Below are positions 43,976-53,032 of a stretch of 64,000 bases of DNA, piece after piece. A program made the translations under genes and the position numbers. Position 1 is the stretch's first letter, and each line of letters begins with the position of its first letter. Below the pieces are notes generated by a model. It was not told where the DNA came from and made no database searches. It saw nothing but the letters and a program-made list of their open reading frames with translations. Origin of the DNA: Streptomyces griseiscabiei (lineage in GTDB: Bacteria > Actinomycetota > Actinomycetes > Streptomycetales > Streptomycetaceae); NCBI RefSeq assembly GCF_020010925.1, contig NZ_JAGJBZ010000002.1, positions 248,001-312,000 of the forward strand, in the 5' to 3' direction.

Positions 43976-44983
43976 TCAGAAGTCCTCGTCCAGGTCGACG
44001 GTGCCCTCCACCGCGACCTGGTACGCGGACGGCCGCCGCTCGAAGAAGTTGGTCAGCTCCTGGACGCCCTGCAGCTCCATGAAGGAGAACGGGTTCTCCG
44101 AGCCGTAGACCGGGGCGAAGCCGAGGCGGGTGAGGCGCTGGTCGGCCACACACTCCAGGTACTGCCGCATCGACTCGGTGTTCATGCCCGGCAGACCCTC
44201 ACCGCACAGATCGCGGCCGAACTGCAGCTCGGCCTCGACGGCCTCCTTGAGCATGTCCGTGACCTGCTGCTGGAGCAGCTCGTCGAACAGCTCCGGCTCC
44301 TCCTTGCGGACGGTGTCGACCACCTCGAAGGCGAACGACATGTGCATCGTCTCGTCGCGGAACACCCAGTTGGTGCCCGTCGCCAGGCCGTGCAGCAGAC
44401 CCCGGCTGCGGAACCAGTAGACGTACGCGAAGGCGCCGTAGAAGAACAGGCCCTCGATGCAGGCGGCGAAGCAGATCAGGTTGAGCAGGAAGCGACGGCG
44501 GTCCGCCTGGGTCTCCAGACGGTCCAGCTTCTCCACCGAGTCCATCCACTTGAAGCAGAACTCCGCCTTCTCGCGGATGGAGGGGATGCTCTCCACCGCC
44601 GCGAAGGCCGCCGCCCGGTCCTCCGGATCGGGGAGATAGGTGTCCAGCAGCGTCAGATAGAACTGGACGTGGACGGCCTCCTCGAAGAGCTGGCGGCTCA
44701 GATAGAGCCGTGCCTCGGGGGAGTTGATGTGCTTGTAGAGGGTCAGCACGAGGTTGTTCGCCACGATCGAGTCGCCCGTCGCGAAGAATGCGACCAGCCG
44801 GCCGATCATGTGCTGCTCGCCCTCGGAGAGCTTCGCCAGGTCGGCGACGTCCGAGTGGAGGTCGACCTCCTCGACGGTCCAGGTGTTCTTGATGGCGTCC
44901 CGGTAGCGCTCGTAGAAGTCCGGGTAGCGCATGGGGCGGAGAGTCAGCTCGAAGCCGGGGTCGAGCAGGTTCTGATCAGTCAT
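43976..44983 (-). CDS. nrdB: Class Ia ribonucleotide reductase, beta subunit
   Basis: A 335-residue R2 subunit that generates the tyrosyl radical at a dinuclear metal site. Metal-ligand segments are visible in GDSIVANN, FEEAVHVQFY (E-x2-H) and FRDETMHMSF (E-x2-H). The C-terminal peptide ends VDLDEDF, suited for docking to NrdA. It follows nrdA by 56 bases. The ribosome site GGAGG is 22 bases from the ATG, separated by a small hairpin (44991-45003). Confidence 0.94.
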   Translation of the reverse strand: MTDQNLLDPGFELTLRPMRYPDFYERYRDAIKNTWTVEEVDLHSDVADLAKLSEGEQHMIGRLVAFFATGDSIVANNLVLTLYKHINSPEARLYLSRQLFEEAVHVQFYLTLLDTYLPDPEDRAAAFAAVESIPSIREKAEFCFKWMDSVEKLDRLETQADRRRFLLNLICFAACIEGLFFYGAFAYVYWFRSRGLLHGLATGTNWVFRDETMHMSFAFEVVDTVRKEEPELFDELLQQQVTDMLKEAVEAELQFGRDLCGEGLPGMNTESMRQYLECVADQRLTRLGFAPVYGSENPFSFMELQGVQELTNFFERRPSAYQVAVEGTVDLDEDF

Positions 44984-45039
44984 CACAGTCGGCGCGAAGC
45001 GCCGTCCTCCAGAGGTGGTGGTCGGGTGGCGGGTGGGAA

Positions 45040-47442
45040 TTACTGGCAGGCCTCGCACGACTCGGGGTTTTCCAGGGAGCAGGCGACGGCATCCGGGTCG
45101 GCCGCCTGCTGTACGGGGATGGTCTTCTCGGGCTGCTGCGCCTGGGTCTGGCCCTGGGCGGCGCGGGCGATCCGGGTCGCCGGGCGCGAGCGCAGGTAGT
45201 ACGTGGTCTTCAGGCCCGACTTCCAGGCGTAGGCGTACATCGAGGAGAGCTTGCCGATGGTCGGCGTCTCCAGGAAGAGGTTCAGCGACTGCGACTGGTC
45301 CAGATACGGGGTGCGGGCGGCGGCCATGTCGATCAGACCGCGCTGCGGGATCTCCCAGGCCGTGCGGTACAGATCGCGGACGTCCTGCGGCACCCAGGTG
45401 AAGCCCTGGACCGAGCCGTTGGACTCGCGCAGCGCCTCCCGGGTCTGCGCGTCCCACACACCGAGCTTCTTCAACTCGGCCACCAGGTACGAGTTGACCT
45501 GGAGGAACTCACCGGACAGTGTCTCGCGCTTGAACAGGTTGGACACCTGCGGCTCGATGCACTCGTACACACCGGCGATCGAGGCGATGGTGGCCGTCGG
45601 CGCGATGGCGAGGAGCAGGGAGTTCCGCAGGCCCGTGGCCGCGACGCGCTCGCGCAGGGACGCCCAGCGCTCCGGCCAGGTCGGCTCGACGCCGTAGTGG
45701 TCGGGGTGCAGCACACCACGGGCCGTACGGGTCTTCTCCCAGGCCGGCAGCGGGCCGTTGCGCTCGGCGAGGTCGGCCGAGGCCTCGTACGCGGCGAGCA
45801 TGATCCGCTCGGCGATCCGCGTGGACAGCGCCTTCGCCTCGGGGGAGTCGAACGGCAGGCGCAGCTGGAAGAAGACGTCCTGCAGACCCATCGCGCCGAG
45901 GCCGACCGGCCGCCACCTGGCGTTGGAGCGGCCCGCCTGCTCGGTCGGGTAGAAGTTGATGTCGACGACGCGGTCGAGGAAGGTGACGGCGGTGCGGACG
46001 GTCTCGTCCAGCCGCTCCCAGTCCAGGTCGCCCGTCGCCGGGTCGACGAACGCGCCCAGGTTCACCGAGCCCAGGTTGCAGACGGCGGTCTCCCCGTCGT
46101 CCGTGACCTCCAGGATCTCCGTGCAGAGGTTGGAGGAGTGGACGACATGGCCCGGCTCGGCCGTCTGGTTGGCCGTGCGGTTGGCCGCGTCCTTGAAGGT
46201 CATCCAGCCGTTGCCGGTCTGCGCGAGGGTGCGCATCATGCGGCCGTACAGATCACGGGCCGGGATGGTCTTCCGCGCCAGGCCGGCCGCCTCCGCCTTG
46301 CGGTAGGCCGCCTCGAACTCCTCGCCCCACAGGTCGACCAGCTCGGGCACATCGGCCGGGGAGAACAGCGACCACTTCTCGTCGGCGTTCACCCGGCGCA
46401 TGAACTCGTCCGGGATCCAGTGCGCCAGGTTCAGGTTGTGCGTACGCCGGGCGTCCTCACCGGTGTTGTCGCGCAGCTCCAGGAACTCCTCGATGTCGGA
46501 GTGCCAGGTTTCCAGGTAGACCGCGGCCGCGCCCTTGCGCCGGCCGCCCTGGTTCACGGCGGCGACCGAGGCGTCCAGCGTCTTGAGGAACGGCACGATG
46601 CCGTTGGAGTGCCCGTTGGTGCCCCGGATCAGCGAACCGCGCGAGCGGATGCGGGAGTACGACAGACCGATGCCGCCGGCGTGCTTCGAGAGGCGGGCCA
46701 CCTGGTGGTAGCGGTCGTAGATGGAGTCCAGCTCGTCGAGCGGGGAGTCGAGGAGGTAGCAGGACGACATCTGGGGGTGGCGGGTACCGGAGTTGAAGAG
46801 CGTGGGGGACGAGGGGAGGTAGTCGAGGCGGCTCATCAGCCGGTAGAGCGCGGCGACCTCGTCCAGGGCCCGCGGGGTGTCGTTCTCGGCGAGGCCGGCG
46901 GCTACCCGCAGCATGAAGTGCTGGGGCGTCTCGATGACCTTGCGGGTGATCGGGTGCCGGAGCAGATAGCGGCTGTGCAGCGTGCGCAGGCCGAAGTAGC
47001 CGAAGCGGTCGTCGCCCGCCCGGTCGATCATGGCGTCGAGTCGCCCGGCGTGCACGCGCGTGAACTCCGCCGTGCGGTCGGCGACCAGGCCCTCCCGGTG
47101 GCCCACCGCGACGGACTCGGTGAACGTCGTGACGCCCTGCGAGGCGGCCTCGGCGCGGATGCCGACGGCAAGCAGCCGGGCGGCCAGCTTCGAGTAGGCG
47201 GGGTCCTCGGAGATGAGGCCCGCGGCCGCCTCCGTGGCCAGCTCGCGCAGCTCCGACTCGTCGGCCCGAGCCGACCGGCCGCGCAGGGCGGCGGCGGCGA
47301 CCCGGCCGGGGTCGGCGTCGGGGAGGTCGGCGGTCAGCTCGGTCAGGGTCCGCAGCAACGCGGTACCGGGACCGTCGGTCTCCGTCGCCGGAGTGGCGGA
47401 AGCCAGGTCGGCTGAAACCGGGTCGGCTGGCGCGATGGTCAC
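45040..47442 (-). CDS. nrdA: Class Ia ribonucleotide reductase, alpha subunit
   Basis: An 800-residue catalytic subunit reducing ribonucleoside diphosphates. Active-site residues are visible: the redox Cys in QMSSCYLL and in AVCNLGS, the thiyl-radical Cys in SSNLCTEILE, the Tyr pair in TTYYLRSR, and the C-terminal CEAC that regenerates the active site. The N-terminal 60 residues are Ala/Asp rich and lack a clear full ATP-cone. The GTG at 47442 has AGGGAGAG upstream. Expression is under a cobalamin riboswitch and two NrdR boxes. Confidence 0.95.
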   Translation of the reverse strand: MTIAPADPVSADLASATPATETDGPGTALLRTLTELTADLPDADPGRVAAAALRGRSARADESELRELATEAAAGLISEDPAYSKLAARLLAVGIRAEAASQGVTTFTESVAVGHREGLVADRTAEFTRVHAGRLDAMIDRAGDDRFGYFGLRTLHSRYLLRHPITRKVIETPQHFMLRVAAGLAENDTPRALDEVAALYRLMSRLDYLPSSPTLFNSGTRHPQMSSCYLLDSPLDELDSIYDRYHQVARLSKHAGGIGLSYSRIRSRGSLIRGTNGHSNGIVPFLKTLDASVAAVNQGGRRKGAAAVYLETWHSDIEEFLELRDNTGEDARRTHNLNLAHWIPDEFMRRVNADEKWSLFSPADVPELVDLWGEEFEAAYRKAEAAGLARKTIPARDLYGRMMRTLAQTGNGWMTFKDAANRTANQTAEPGHVVHSSNLCTEILEVTDDGETAVCNLGSVNLGAFVDPATGDLDWERLDETVRTAVTFLDRVVDINFYPTEQAGRSNARWRPVGLGAMGLQDVFFQLRLPFDSPEAKALSTRIAERIMLAAYEASADLAERNGPLPAWEKTRTARGVLHPDHYGVEPTWPERWASLRERVAATGLRNSLLLAIAPTATIASIAGVYECIEPQVSNLFKRETLSGEFLQVNSYLVAELKKLGVWDAQTREALRESNGSVQGFTWVPQDVRDLYRTAWEIPQRGLIDMAAARTPYLDQSQSLNLFLETPTIGKLSSMYAYAWKSGLKTTYYLRSRPATRIARAAQGQTQAQQPEKTIPVQQAADPDAVACSLENPESCEACQ

Positions 47443-47571
47443 GTGGGGCTCTCCCTCGCTCGGCAAGGGGCCTTGCGGAGGGCAGGCGGCTGCACACGAG
47501 CGCACGGGGGCGTCGCGTCCACCGGCCCATTCCACGAGGCCCGGACGTCAGGCACCCGGACCGGACGGCCG

Positions 47572-47695
47572 GGCGCGCTGTCGGCAGGTGTTCGGACTGA
47601 ACATGCGTGCGCGAATGGAGACGTACACACGCGAGTACACCGTTGCGGGACAGTTCCGGATTCGCACCGGATTCCCCTGCGGCGACAGCGAGCAT
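47572..47695 (-). promoter_or_regulatory. Cobalamin (AdoCbl) riboswitch of nrdAB
   Basis: Read on the minus strand, the conserved core is present in order: GGGAATCCGGTGCGAATCC, then CTGTCCCGCAACGGTG, and the B12-box-like AGTCCGAACACCTGCC. The closing stem is CGCTGTCG (47690-47683) with CGACAGCG (47583-47576), extended by GCAGG/CCTGC. The 130 bases between it and nrdA hold several GC-rich hairpins that could be the switch platform. A B12 riboswitch for this operon is established in S. coelicolor, and turns it off when coenzyme B12 allows the class II enzyme. Confidence 0.93.
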
Positions 47696-47696
47696 G

Positions 47697-47743
47697 AGCA
47701 TACATCTAGTGCCGGGTCGCGGTGTCACCCCCACATGTTGTGT
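47697..47743 (-). promoter_or_regulatory. Tandem NrdR boxes over the nrdA promoter
   Basis: Two 16-bp boxes, GCACTAGATGTATGCT (47712-47697) and ACACAACATGTGGGGG (47743-47728), have centres 31 bases apart, three helical turns, as found for NrdR. The first overlaps TAGATG (47708-47703), the likely -10. NrdR with dATP would repress here; nrdR is not in the window. Confidence 0.7.
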
Positions 47744-47764
47744 CGCTGTCGACTTCGCAGGGTG

Positions 47765-48271
47765 TCAGAGCGTCAACTCATAGGTGATCAGAGTGAGGTC
47801 GAGGAGGTCGGGAAGGGGGTTCCAGTCGCGCTCCGGTGTGCGGGTGAAGCCCAGGCGTTCGTAGATGCGGTGGGCCGCGTGCATGCTCCGCTGGGTCGAC
47901 AGCACGAGGCGGGCGCAGCCCTCCACGGTCCGGGCGCGCTCCACACAGGCGCGCACGAGGGCCTCGCCGACACCCCGCCCGCGTGCTTCGGCGGCGACCG
48001 CGAGCATCCGTATCTCGGCCTCTCCCGGACGGGCGATGTCGGCCATGGGGCCGCCCGCCGGGACGAAGGTCACACCGCCGAGCACCCGGTCGTCCGCGAG
48101 GGCCACCAGGACGTCGGCCGCGGCGGCCCGCTTCGCCACGTCCCGCAGCTCACCGAGGTACGCGTCGCTCTCCCCGAAGTCCAGCAGTCCGTCGCCGAGG
48201 TAGGCCTGTGCGGTGATCTCGCCGAGGGTGGTGTACTCGTCGGCGAGCGCCCGCCTGATCGTGATGTCCAT
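47765..48271 (-). CDS. GNAT-family N-acetyltransferase
   Basis: A 168-residue acetyltransferase. The acetyl-CoA loop is visible as EARGRGVGEALVRA near residue 98 (motif R-x2-G-x-G/A), preceded by the strand IRMLAV and followed by HRIYERLGFTRT. The N-terminal helices are Ala/Glu rich. Substrate cannot be read. It lies upstream of the nrd control region on the same strand but is separated by it. Confidence 0.85.
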   Translation of the reverse strand: MDITIRRALADEYTTLGEITAQAYLGDGLLDFGESDAYLGELRDVAKRAAAADVLVALADDRVLGGVTFVPAGGPMADIARPGEAEIRMLAVAAEARGRGVGEALVRACVERARTVEGCARLVLSTQRSMHAAHRIYERLGFTRTPERDWNPLPDLLDLTLITYELTL

Positions 48272-48418
48272 GCGTCGCAGTTTGCACGAGCGGGGGATCT
48301 GCGCGGCTCGGGTTTTCCACAGGGGGCGTCGTTCGTGTGACGATCGGACTGGGTTCTGATCCGAGGCCGGACCCGGGCCCGGACCGGGAGGGGTCGGGCT
48401 GGGGCGGGTCGGGATGGC

Positions 48419-49408
48419 TCAGGTCGCCGCTGGCCACCGCGGCAGCGTCGCCACGAAGTCCTTGCTGAAGTCGCGGGTGCCCGGGCCGAGGGCGACCCGG
48501 CCGGTGGCGCGGAGGCGGGCGGTCAGGGCGGGGGACTCGGAGTAGTAGACGCGCCGGGCGGCGGACGGGACGAACACGGTCTGCCCGCGCGTGAGTTCGC
48601 TTCCGCATTCCACGACGACCGCCCCGTCGGCCGCCTCGACGAACGCCTCGTCGCCGCAGACCCCCACGGCCAGCGGATCGTGCAGCGGACAGGTGCCGTC
48701 GCCGCCGTGGCGGGTGTAGGCCTCCATGTAGGTGCGCATCAGCCGGGCGGCGAGGGCCGTACCCGGGCCCGCGGCCTCCAGCGCGGCGAGGTCGGCGGGG
48801 CGGAACAGCCAGCGGTGCGAGGCGTCCAGGTCGACCATGGTGAACGGGATGCCCGAGGAGAGCACCACCTCGGCGGCGTCCGGGTCCGCCCAGATGTTGA
48901 ACTCGGCGACGGGCGTGAAGTTGCCCGGGACCTGGGCGGCGCCGCCCATGAACACGAACCTGCGGACACGGCGGGCGAAGCCGGGGTCCTCCAGGAGGGC
49001 GATCGCCACGTTCGTGAGGGGGCCGGTGGCGCAAACGGTCAGCTCGCCCTCGTGTTCCCGGGAGAGCCGGAGCAGGGCCTGCGCGGAGGACTCCGTGAGG
49101 TGCGGGGCGGTCGAGTCGGGGAGGGTCTCGTGGCCGAGGCCTGCCGGGCCGTGGAAGGCGGAGGCCTCTCGGTAGGGGAGGCGGGAGAGGGGGCGGCCGG
49201 CGCCCCGGTGGACCGGGACGTCGGTGTCCATGCGGAGGGCTCTGGACAGGGCGCGGGCGTTGGCGTACGTCGCCTCGGCGGGGAGGTTGCCGCCGACGGA
49301 TGTGTACGCCTTGAGGTCCCACAGGCCGGTTCCCAGGAGGTACTGGAGGGCTACGGCGTCGTCTATACCGGGGTCGCTGTCGAGGACGATCGGTGCGCGA
49401 GCGGTCAC
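48419..49408 (-). CDS. Nucleoside hydrolase
   Basis: A 329-residue inosine/uridine-preferring hydrolase family enzyme that cleaves the N-glycosidic bond for nucleoside salvage. The calcium-binding signature DSDPGIDDAVAL is at residues 10-21; FVFMGGAAQ and AEFNIWADPDAA are the conserved substrate loops, and the active-site segment CPLHDPLAV is near residue 243. The GTG start lacks a strong ribosome site. Base preference not determinable. Confidence 0.9.
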   Translation of the reverse strand: MTARAPIVLDSDPGIDDAVALQYLLGTGLWDLKAYTSVGGNLPAEATYANARALSRALRMDTDVPVHRGAGRPLSRLPYREASAFHGPAGLGHETLPDSTAPHLTESSAQALLRLSREHEGELTVCATGPLTNVAIALLEDPGFARRVRRFVFMGGAAQVPGNFTPVAEFNIWADPDAAEVVLSSGIPFTMVDLDASHRWLFRPADLAALEAAGPGTALAARLMRTYMEAYTRHGGDGTCPLHDPLAVGVCGDEAFVEAADGAVVVECGSELTRGQTVFVPSAARRVYYSESPALTARLRATGRVALGPGTRDFSKDFVATLPRWPAAT

Positions 49409-49543
49409 GGATTCAGCGTAGCCGGGTGTTTTTCGCCCCCGCCGCCCCTACCCGTCCCATCCCCAGGGGCTGCGCCCCTTCGACCCCCTTCTTTTCGCGC
49501 TCCGCGCGGGGGTGGGTGGGGACGTGCGGGTTCGGTGGGGCTT

Positions 49544-49575
49544 CTCGCGTAGTTCCCCGCGCCCCTGAAAGAGGC
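49544..49575 (+). repeat. Dispersed GC-rich intergenic repeat, copy 2
   Basis: TCGCGTAGTTCCCCGCGCC core in direct orientation. Together with the inverted copy at 49626-49658 it brackets the terminator at 49595 in the 291-base gap between nucleoside hydrolase and mctP. Confidence 0.65.
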
Positions 49576-49594
49576 CCGCGGCCCTTTCGGGGCG

Positions 49595-49622
49595 AAAAGC
49601 AGGGGGCGCAGCCCCTGCTTTT
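49595..49622. terminator. Terminator downstream of mctP
   Basis: AAAAGCAGGGG (49595-49605) pairs perfectly with CCCCTGCTTTT (49612-49622). T-rich ends on both strands make it bidirectional; it stops the leftward mctP transcript. Confidence 0.8.
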
Positions 49623-49625
49623 CAG

Positions 49626-49658
49626 TGGCGCGGGGAACTGTGCGACCAGCCCCCACCC
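49626..49658 (-). repeat. Dispersed GC-rich intergenic repeat, copy 3 (inverted)
   Basis: Reverse complement reads GGTCGCACAGTTCCCCGCGCC, matching copies 1, 2 and 4. The flanks on both sides also resemble each other in inverted orientation (GGGTGGGTGGGG), so the whole gap can fold back on itself. Confidence 0.65.
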
Positions 49659-49699
49659 ACCCGCACCCGACAACACACCCCGGCGGCGAAAGGCGGAGC

Positions 49700-51328
49700 C
49701 TAGTGGCTCGTCCCCGCTGTTGCCGGAGGCAGTTCCACCTGGACGCCCGCGTCGCCCGCGTCGGCCGTGTAGTCCTCGGGGCTGGTCTCGTCGATGCCGT
49801 CGGGGGCCTTGGCGGCGCGCAGGACGACGGTGAGGACGACGGTGACCACGACGTTGAGGACGAAGGCCGTCAGGCCGATGTAGCCGATCTCGCCGATGCC
49901 CGGGATCTCGGCGGAGGAGCCGCCGAAGTGCTTCTGGGTCGGCGAGGCCACCCCGTACGCGGCGATCGTCCCGTACAGCATGCCGACCGCCCAGCCGGCG
50001 AGAAGCGCCCAGCGGTGGCACCAGCGGGTGAACAGGCCGCCTACCAGGGCCGGGAAGGTCTGGAGGATCCAGATGCCGCCCAGCAGTTGGAAGTTGATGG
50101 CGACCGTCTTGTCCATGGTGAGGACGAAGGCCAGCGCGCCCACCTTCACCAGCAGGGACACCAGCTTGGAGACCTTGGTCTCCTGCGCGGGCGTGGCGTC
50201 AGGCCTGATGAAGTCCTTGTAGATGTTGCGGGTGAAGAGGTTCGCCGCCGCGATGGACATGATCGCCGCGGGCACCAGCGCGCCGATGCCGATGGCCGCG
50301 AAGGCGACGCCCGCGAACCAGTCCGGGAACATCGTCTCGAACAGCTGAGGGATCGCCAACTGGCCGTTCTGCACCTGGATCCCGGCCGCGATCGCCATGA
50401 AGCCCAGCAGCGCCAGCAGGCCCAGCATGAGGGAGTACAGCGGGAGGATCGTGGTGTTGCGGCGGATGACCTCGCGGCTCTTCGACGACAGCGTCGCCGT
50501 GATCGAGTGCGGGTACATGAAGAGCGCCAGCGCCGAGCCGAGGGCCAGCGTCGCGTACGTCCACTGGTTGGCGTCACCGGGGACGAGGGAGCCGCGCGGC
50601 TTGTCCGTCGCCGGGTTGGTCTGGCTGTACGCCTCGCCCGCCTTGGCGAAGATGTCGTCGAAACCGCCGAGCTTGATCGGGATGTAGATGATCGCCACCG
50701 CGATGACGATGTAGATCAGGGTGTCCTTCACGAACGCGATCAGCGCGGGGGCCCGGAGGCCGGAGGAGTAGGTGTAGGCCGCCAGGACACCGAAGGCGAT
50801 CAGCAGCGGCAGGTCCTTGATGAACCAGTTGGTGTCCTCACCGCCGCCCACGCCCATCACGTCCAGCACGGCCTGGATGCCGACCAGTTGGAGGGCGATG
50901 TAGGGCATCGTCGCCAGGATGCCGGTCAGGGCGACCGCCAGCGACAGGCCCTTGGAGCCGAACCGGCCGCGGACGAAGTCCGAGGTCGTCACATAGCCGT
51001 GCTTGTGGGAGACCGACCACAGACGGGGCAGGAAGGTGAAGATCAGCGGGTAGACCAGGATCGTGTACGGCACCGCGAAGAAGCCGGCCGCGCCCGCCGC
51101 GTAGATCGCCGCCGGTACGGCCACGAAGGTGTACGCCGTGTAGAGGTCGCCGCCGAGCAGGAACCAGGTGACCCAGGTGCCGAACGACCGGCCGCCCAGG
51201 CCCCATTCGTCGAGGCTGTGCTCGTTCTCGGCCTTGCGCCAGCGTGCCGCGAGGAAGCCCATGACCGTGACGGCCAGGAAGAAGAAGATGAAGACGGCGA
51301 GTGCCACGCCGTTCACGCCGTCCTTCAC
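49700..51328 (-). CDS. mctP: Monocarboxylate uptake permease (MctP type, SSS family)
   Basis: A 542-residue sodium:solute symporter with about 13 transmembrane helices. Family segments include SLDEWGLGGRSFGTW, WFLLGGDLYTAYTF, GFFAVPYTI and IGALVPAAIMSIAAANLFTRNI. The close fit to MctP, which takes up lactate, pyruvate and acetate, and the coupled DUF3311 gene support the call. GTG 51328 overlaps the DUF3311 stop by GTGA. The C-terminal 45 residues are acidic and cytoplasmic. Confidence 0.87.
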   Translation of the reverse strand: MKDGVNGVALAVFIFFFLAVTVMGFLAARWRKAENEHSLDEWGLGGRSFGTWVTWFLLGGDLYTAYTFVAVPAAIYAAGAAGFFAVPYTILVYPLIFTFLPRLWSVSHKHGYVTTSDFVRGRFGSKGLSLAVALTGILATMPYIALQLVGIQAVLDVMGVGGGEDTNWFIKDLPLLIAFGVLAAYTYSSGLRAPALIAFVKDTLIYIVIAVAIIYIPIKLGGFDDIFAKAGEAYSQTNPATDKPRGSLVPGDANQWTYATLALGSALALFMYPHSITATLSSKSREVIRRNTTILPLYSLMLGLLALLGFMAIAAGIQVQNGQLAIPQLFETMFPDWFAGVAFAAIGIGALVPAAIMSIAAANLFTRNIYKDFIRPDATPAQETKVSKLVSLLVKVGALAFVLTMDKTVAINFQLLGGIWILQTFPALVGGLFTRWCHRWALLAGWAVGMLYGTIAAYGVASPTQKHFGGSSAEIPGIGEIGYIGLTAFVLNVVVTVVLTVVLRAAKAPDGIDETSPEDYTADAGDAGVQVELPPATAGTSH

Positions 51329-51633
51329 TTCGTGACACCCCCGCCCTGTGTCTCGGACCCCTGCGTCCCGGCCCCCTGCGTCTCGGACCTGCGGGCGCGC
51401 TGGTCGCGCTGCCACAGGACGTACGCGGTGGCGGTCAGCGCCGTGGAGAGGAGCACCCAGGCCATCTGGTACCAGTAGAAGAAGGGGATGCCGATGAACG
51501 CCGGGTCCGTCTTGGCGTACGAGCCGACCCAGAGCATCGCCACGAACGGGGCGATCAGACACAGGGCGATGACCACCCTGACAGGTGTCACCGCCGGTCT
51601 CATGGGTGGTGACACTTCAGGTGTTTCTGACAT
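51325..51633 (-). CDS. DUF3311 small membrane partner of MctP
   Basis: A 102-residue protein with two transmembrane helices (VVIALCLIAPFVAMLWVG; FYWYQMAWVLLSTALTATAYVLW) joined by a short loop. The cytoplasmic tail repeats ETQGxGTQG. DUF3311 proteins regularly accompany SSS carboxylate transporters and probably assist assembly, like the small partner of ActP. It is the first gene of the unit. Confidence 0.85.
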   Translation of the reverse strand: MSETPEVSPPMRPAVTPVRVVIALCLIAPFVAMLWVGSYAKTDPAFIGIPFFYWYQMAWVLLSTALTATAYVLWQRDQRARRSETQGAGTQGSETQGGGVTK

Positions 51634-51900
51634 GTCCCTGTTCCGTCCCCTCGCTGATCACCTGGTCGACGCGCAGGAATGTAAGGGACGCGATCCGCCG
51701 CACGGAACCCCCTGTCCGGATATCGGATGCGGAGGTTCTGTGTTCGAGACGACGACGGTGCGGACGTTCGCGGTACGCACAGCGGGGCCTCCCGTGTCCA
51801 TGCGGCGACGCAAGGACCGTAGAACAGGCGCGGCGGTCGCGCTACACCGCGTGCACCACCTGTTACTCGCCCCGCTCGCCCCGGGAGGGACCCGACCGGC
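51634..51900. other. Gap between mctP unit and dasR
   Basis: 267 bases with no convincing gene on either strand. On the minus strand TACATT with TTCCGT 18 bases before it is a weak candidate promoter for the DUF3311-mctP unit. I see no dasR terminator with a clear stem. Confidence 0.4.

Positions 51901-53032
<1,132 letters not shown>

Noticed and set aside
48311..48322. DnaA-box-like TTTTCCACA
   Set aside because: One base off the Streptomyces consensus and in no clear promoter; not distinguishable from chance.
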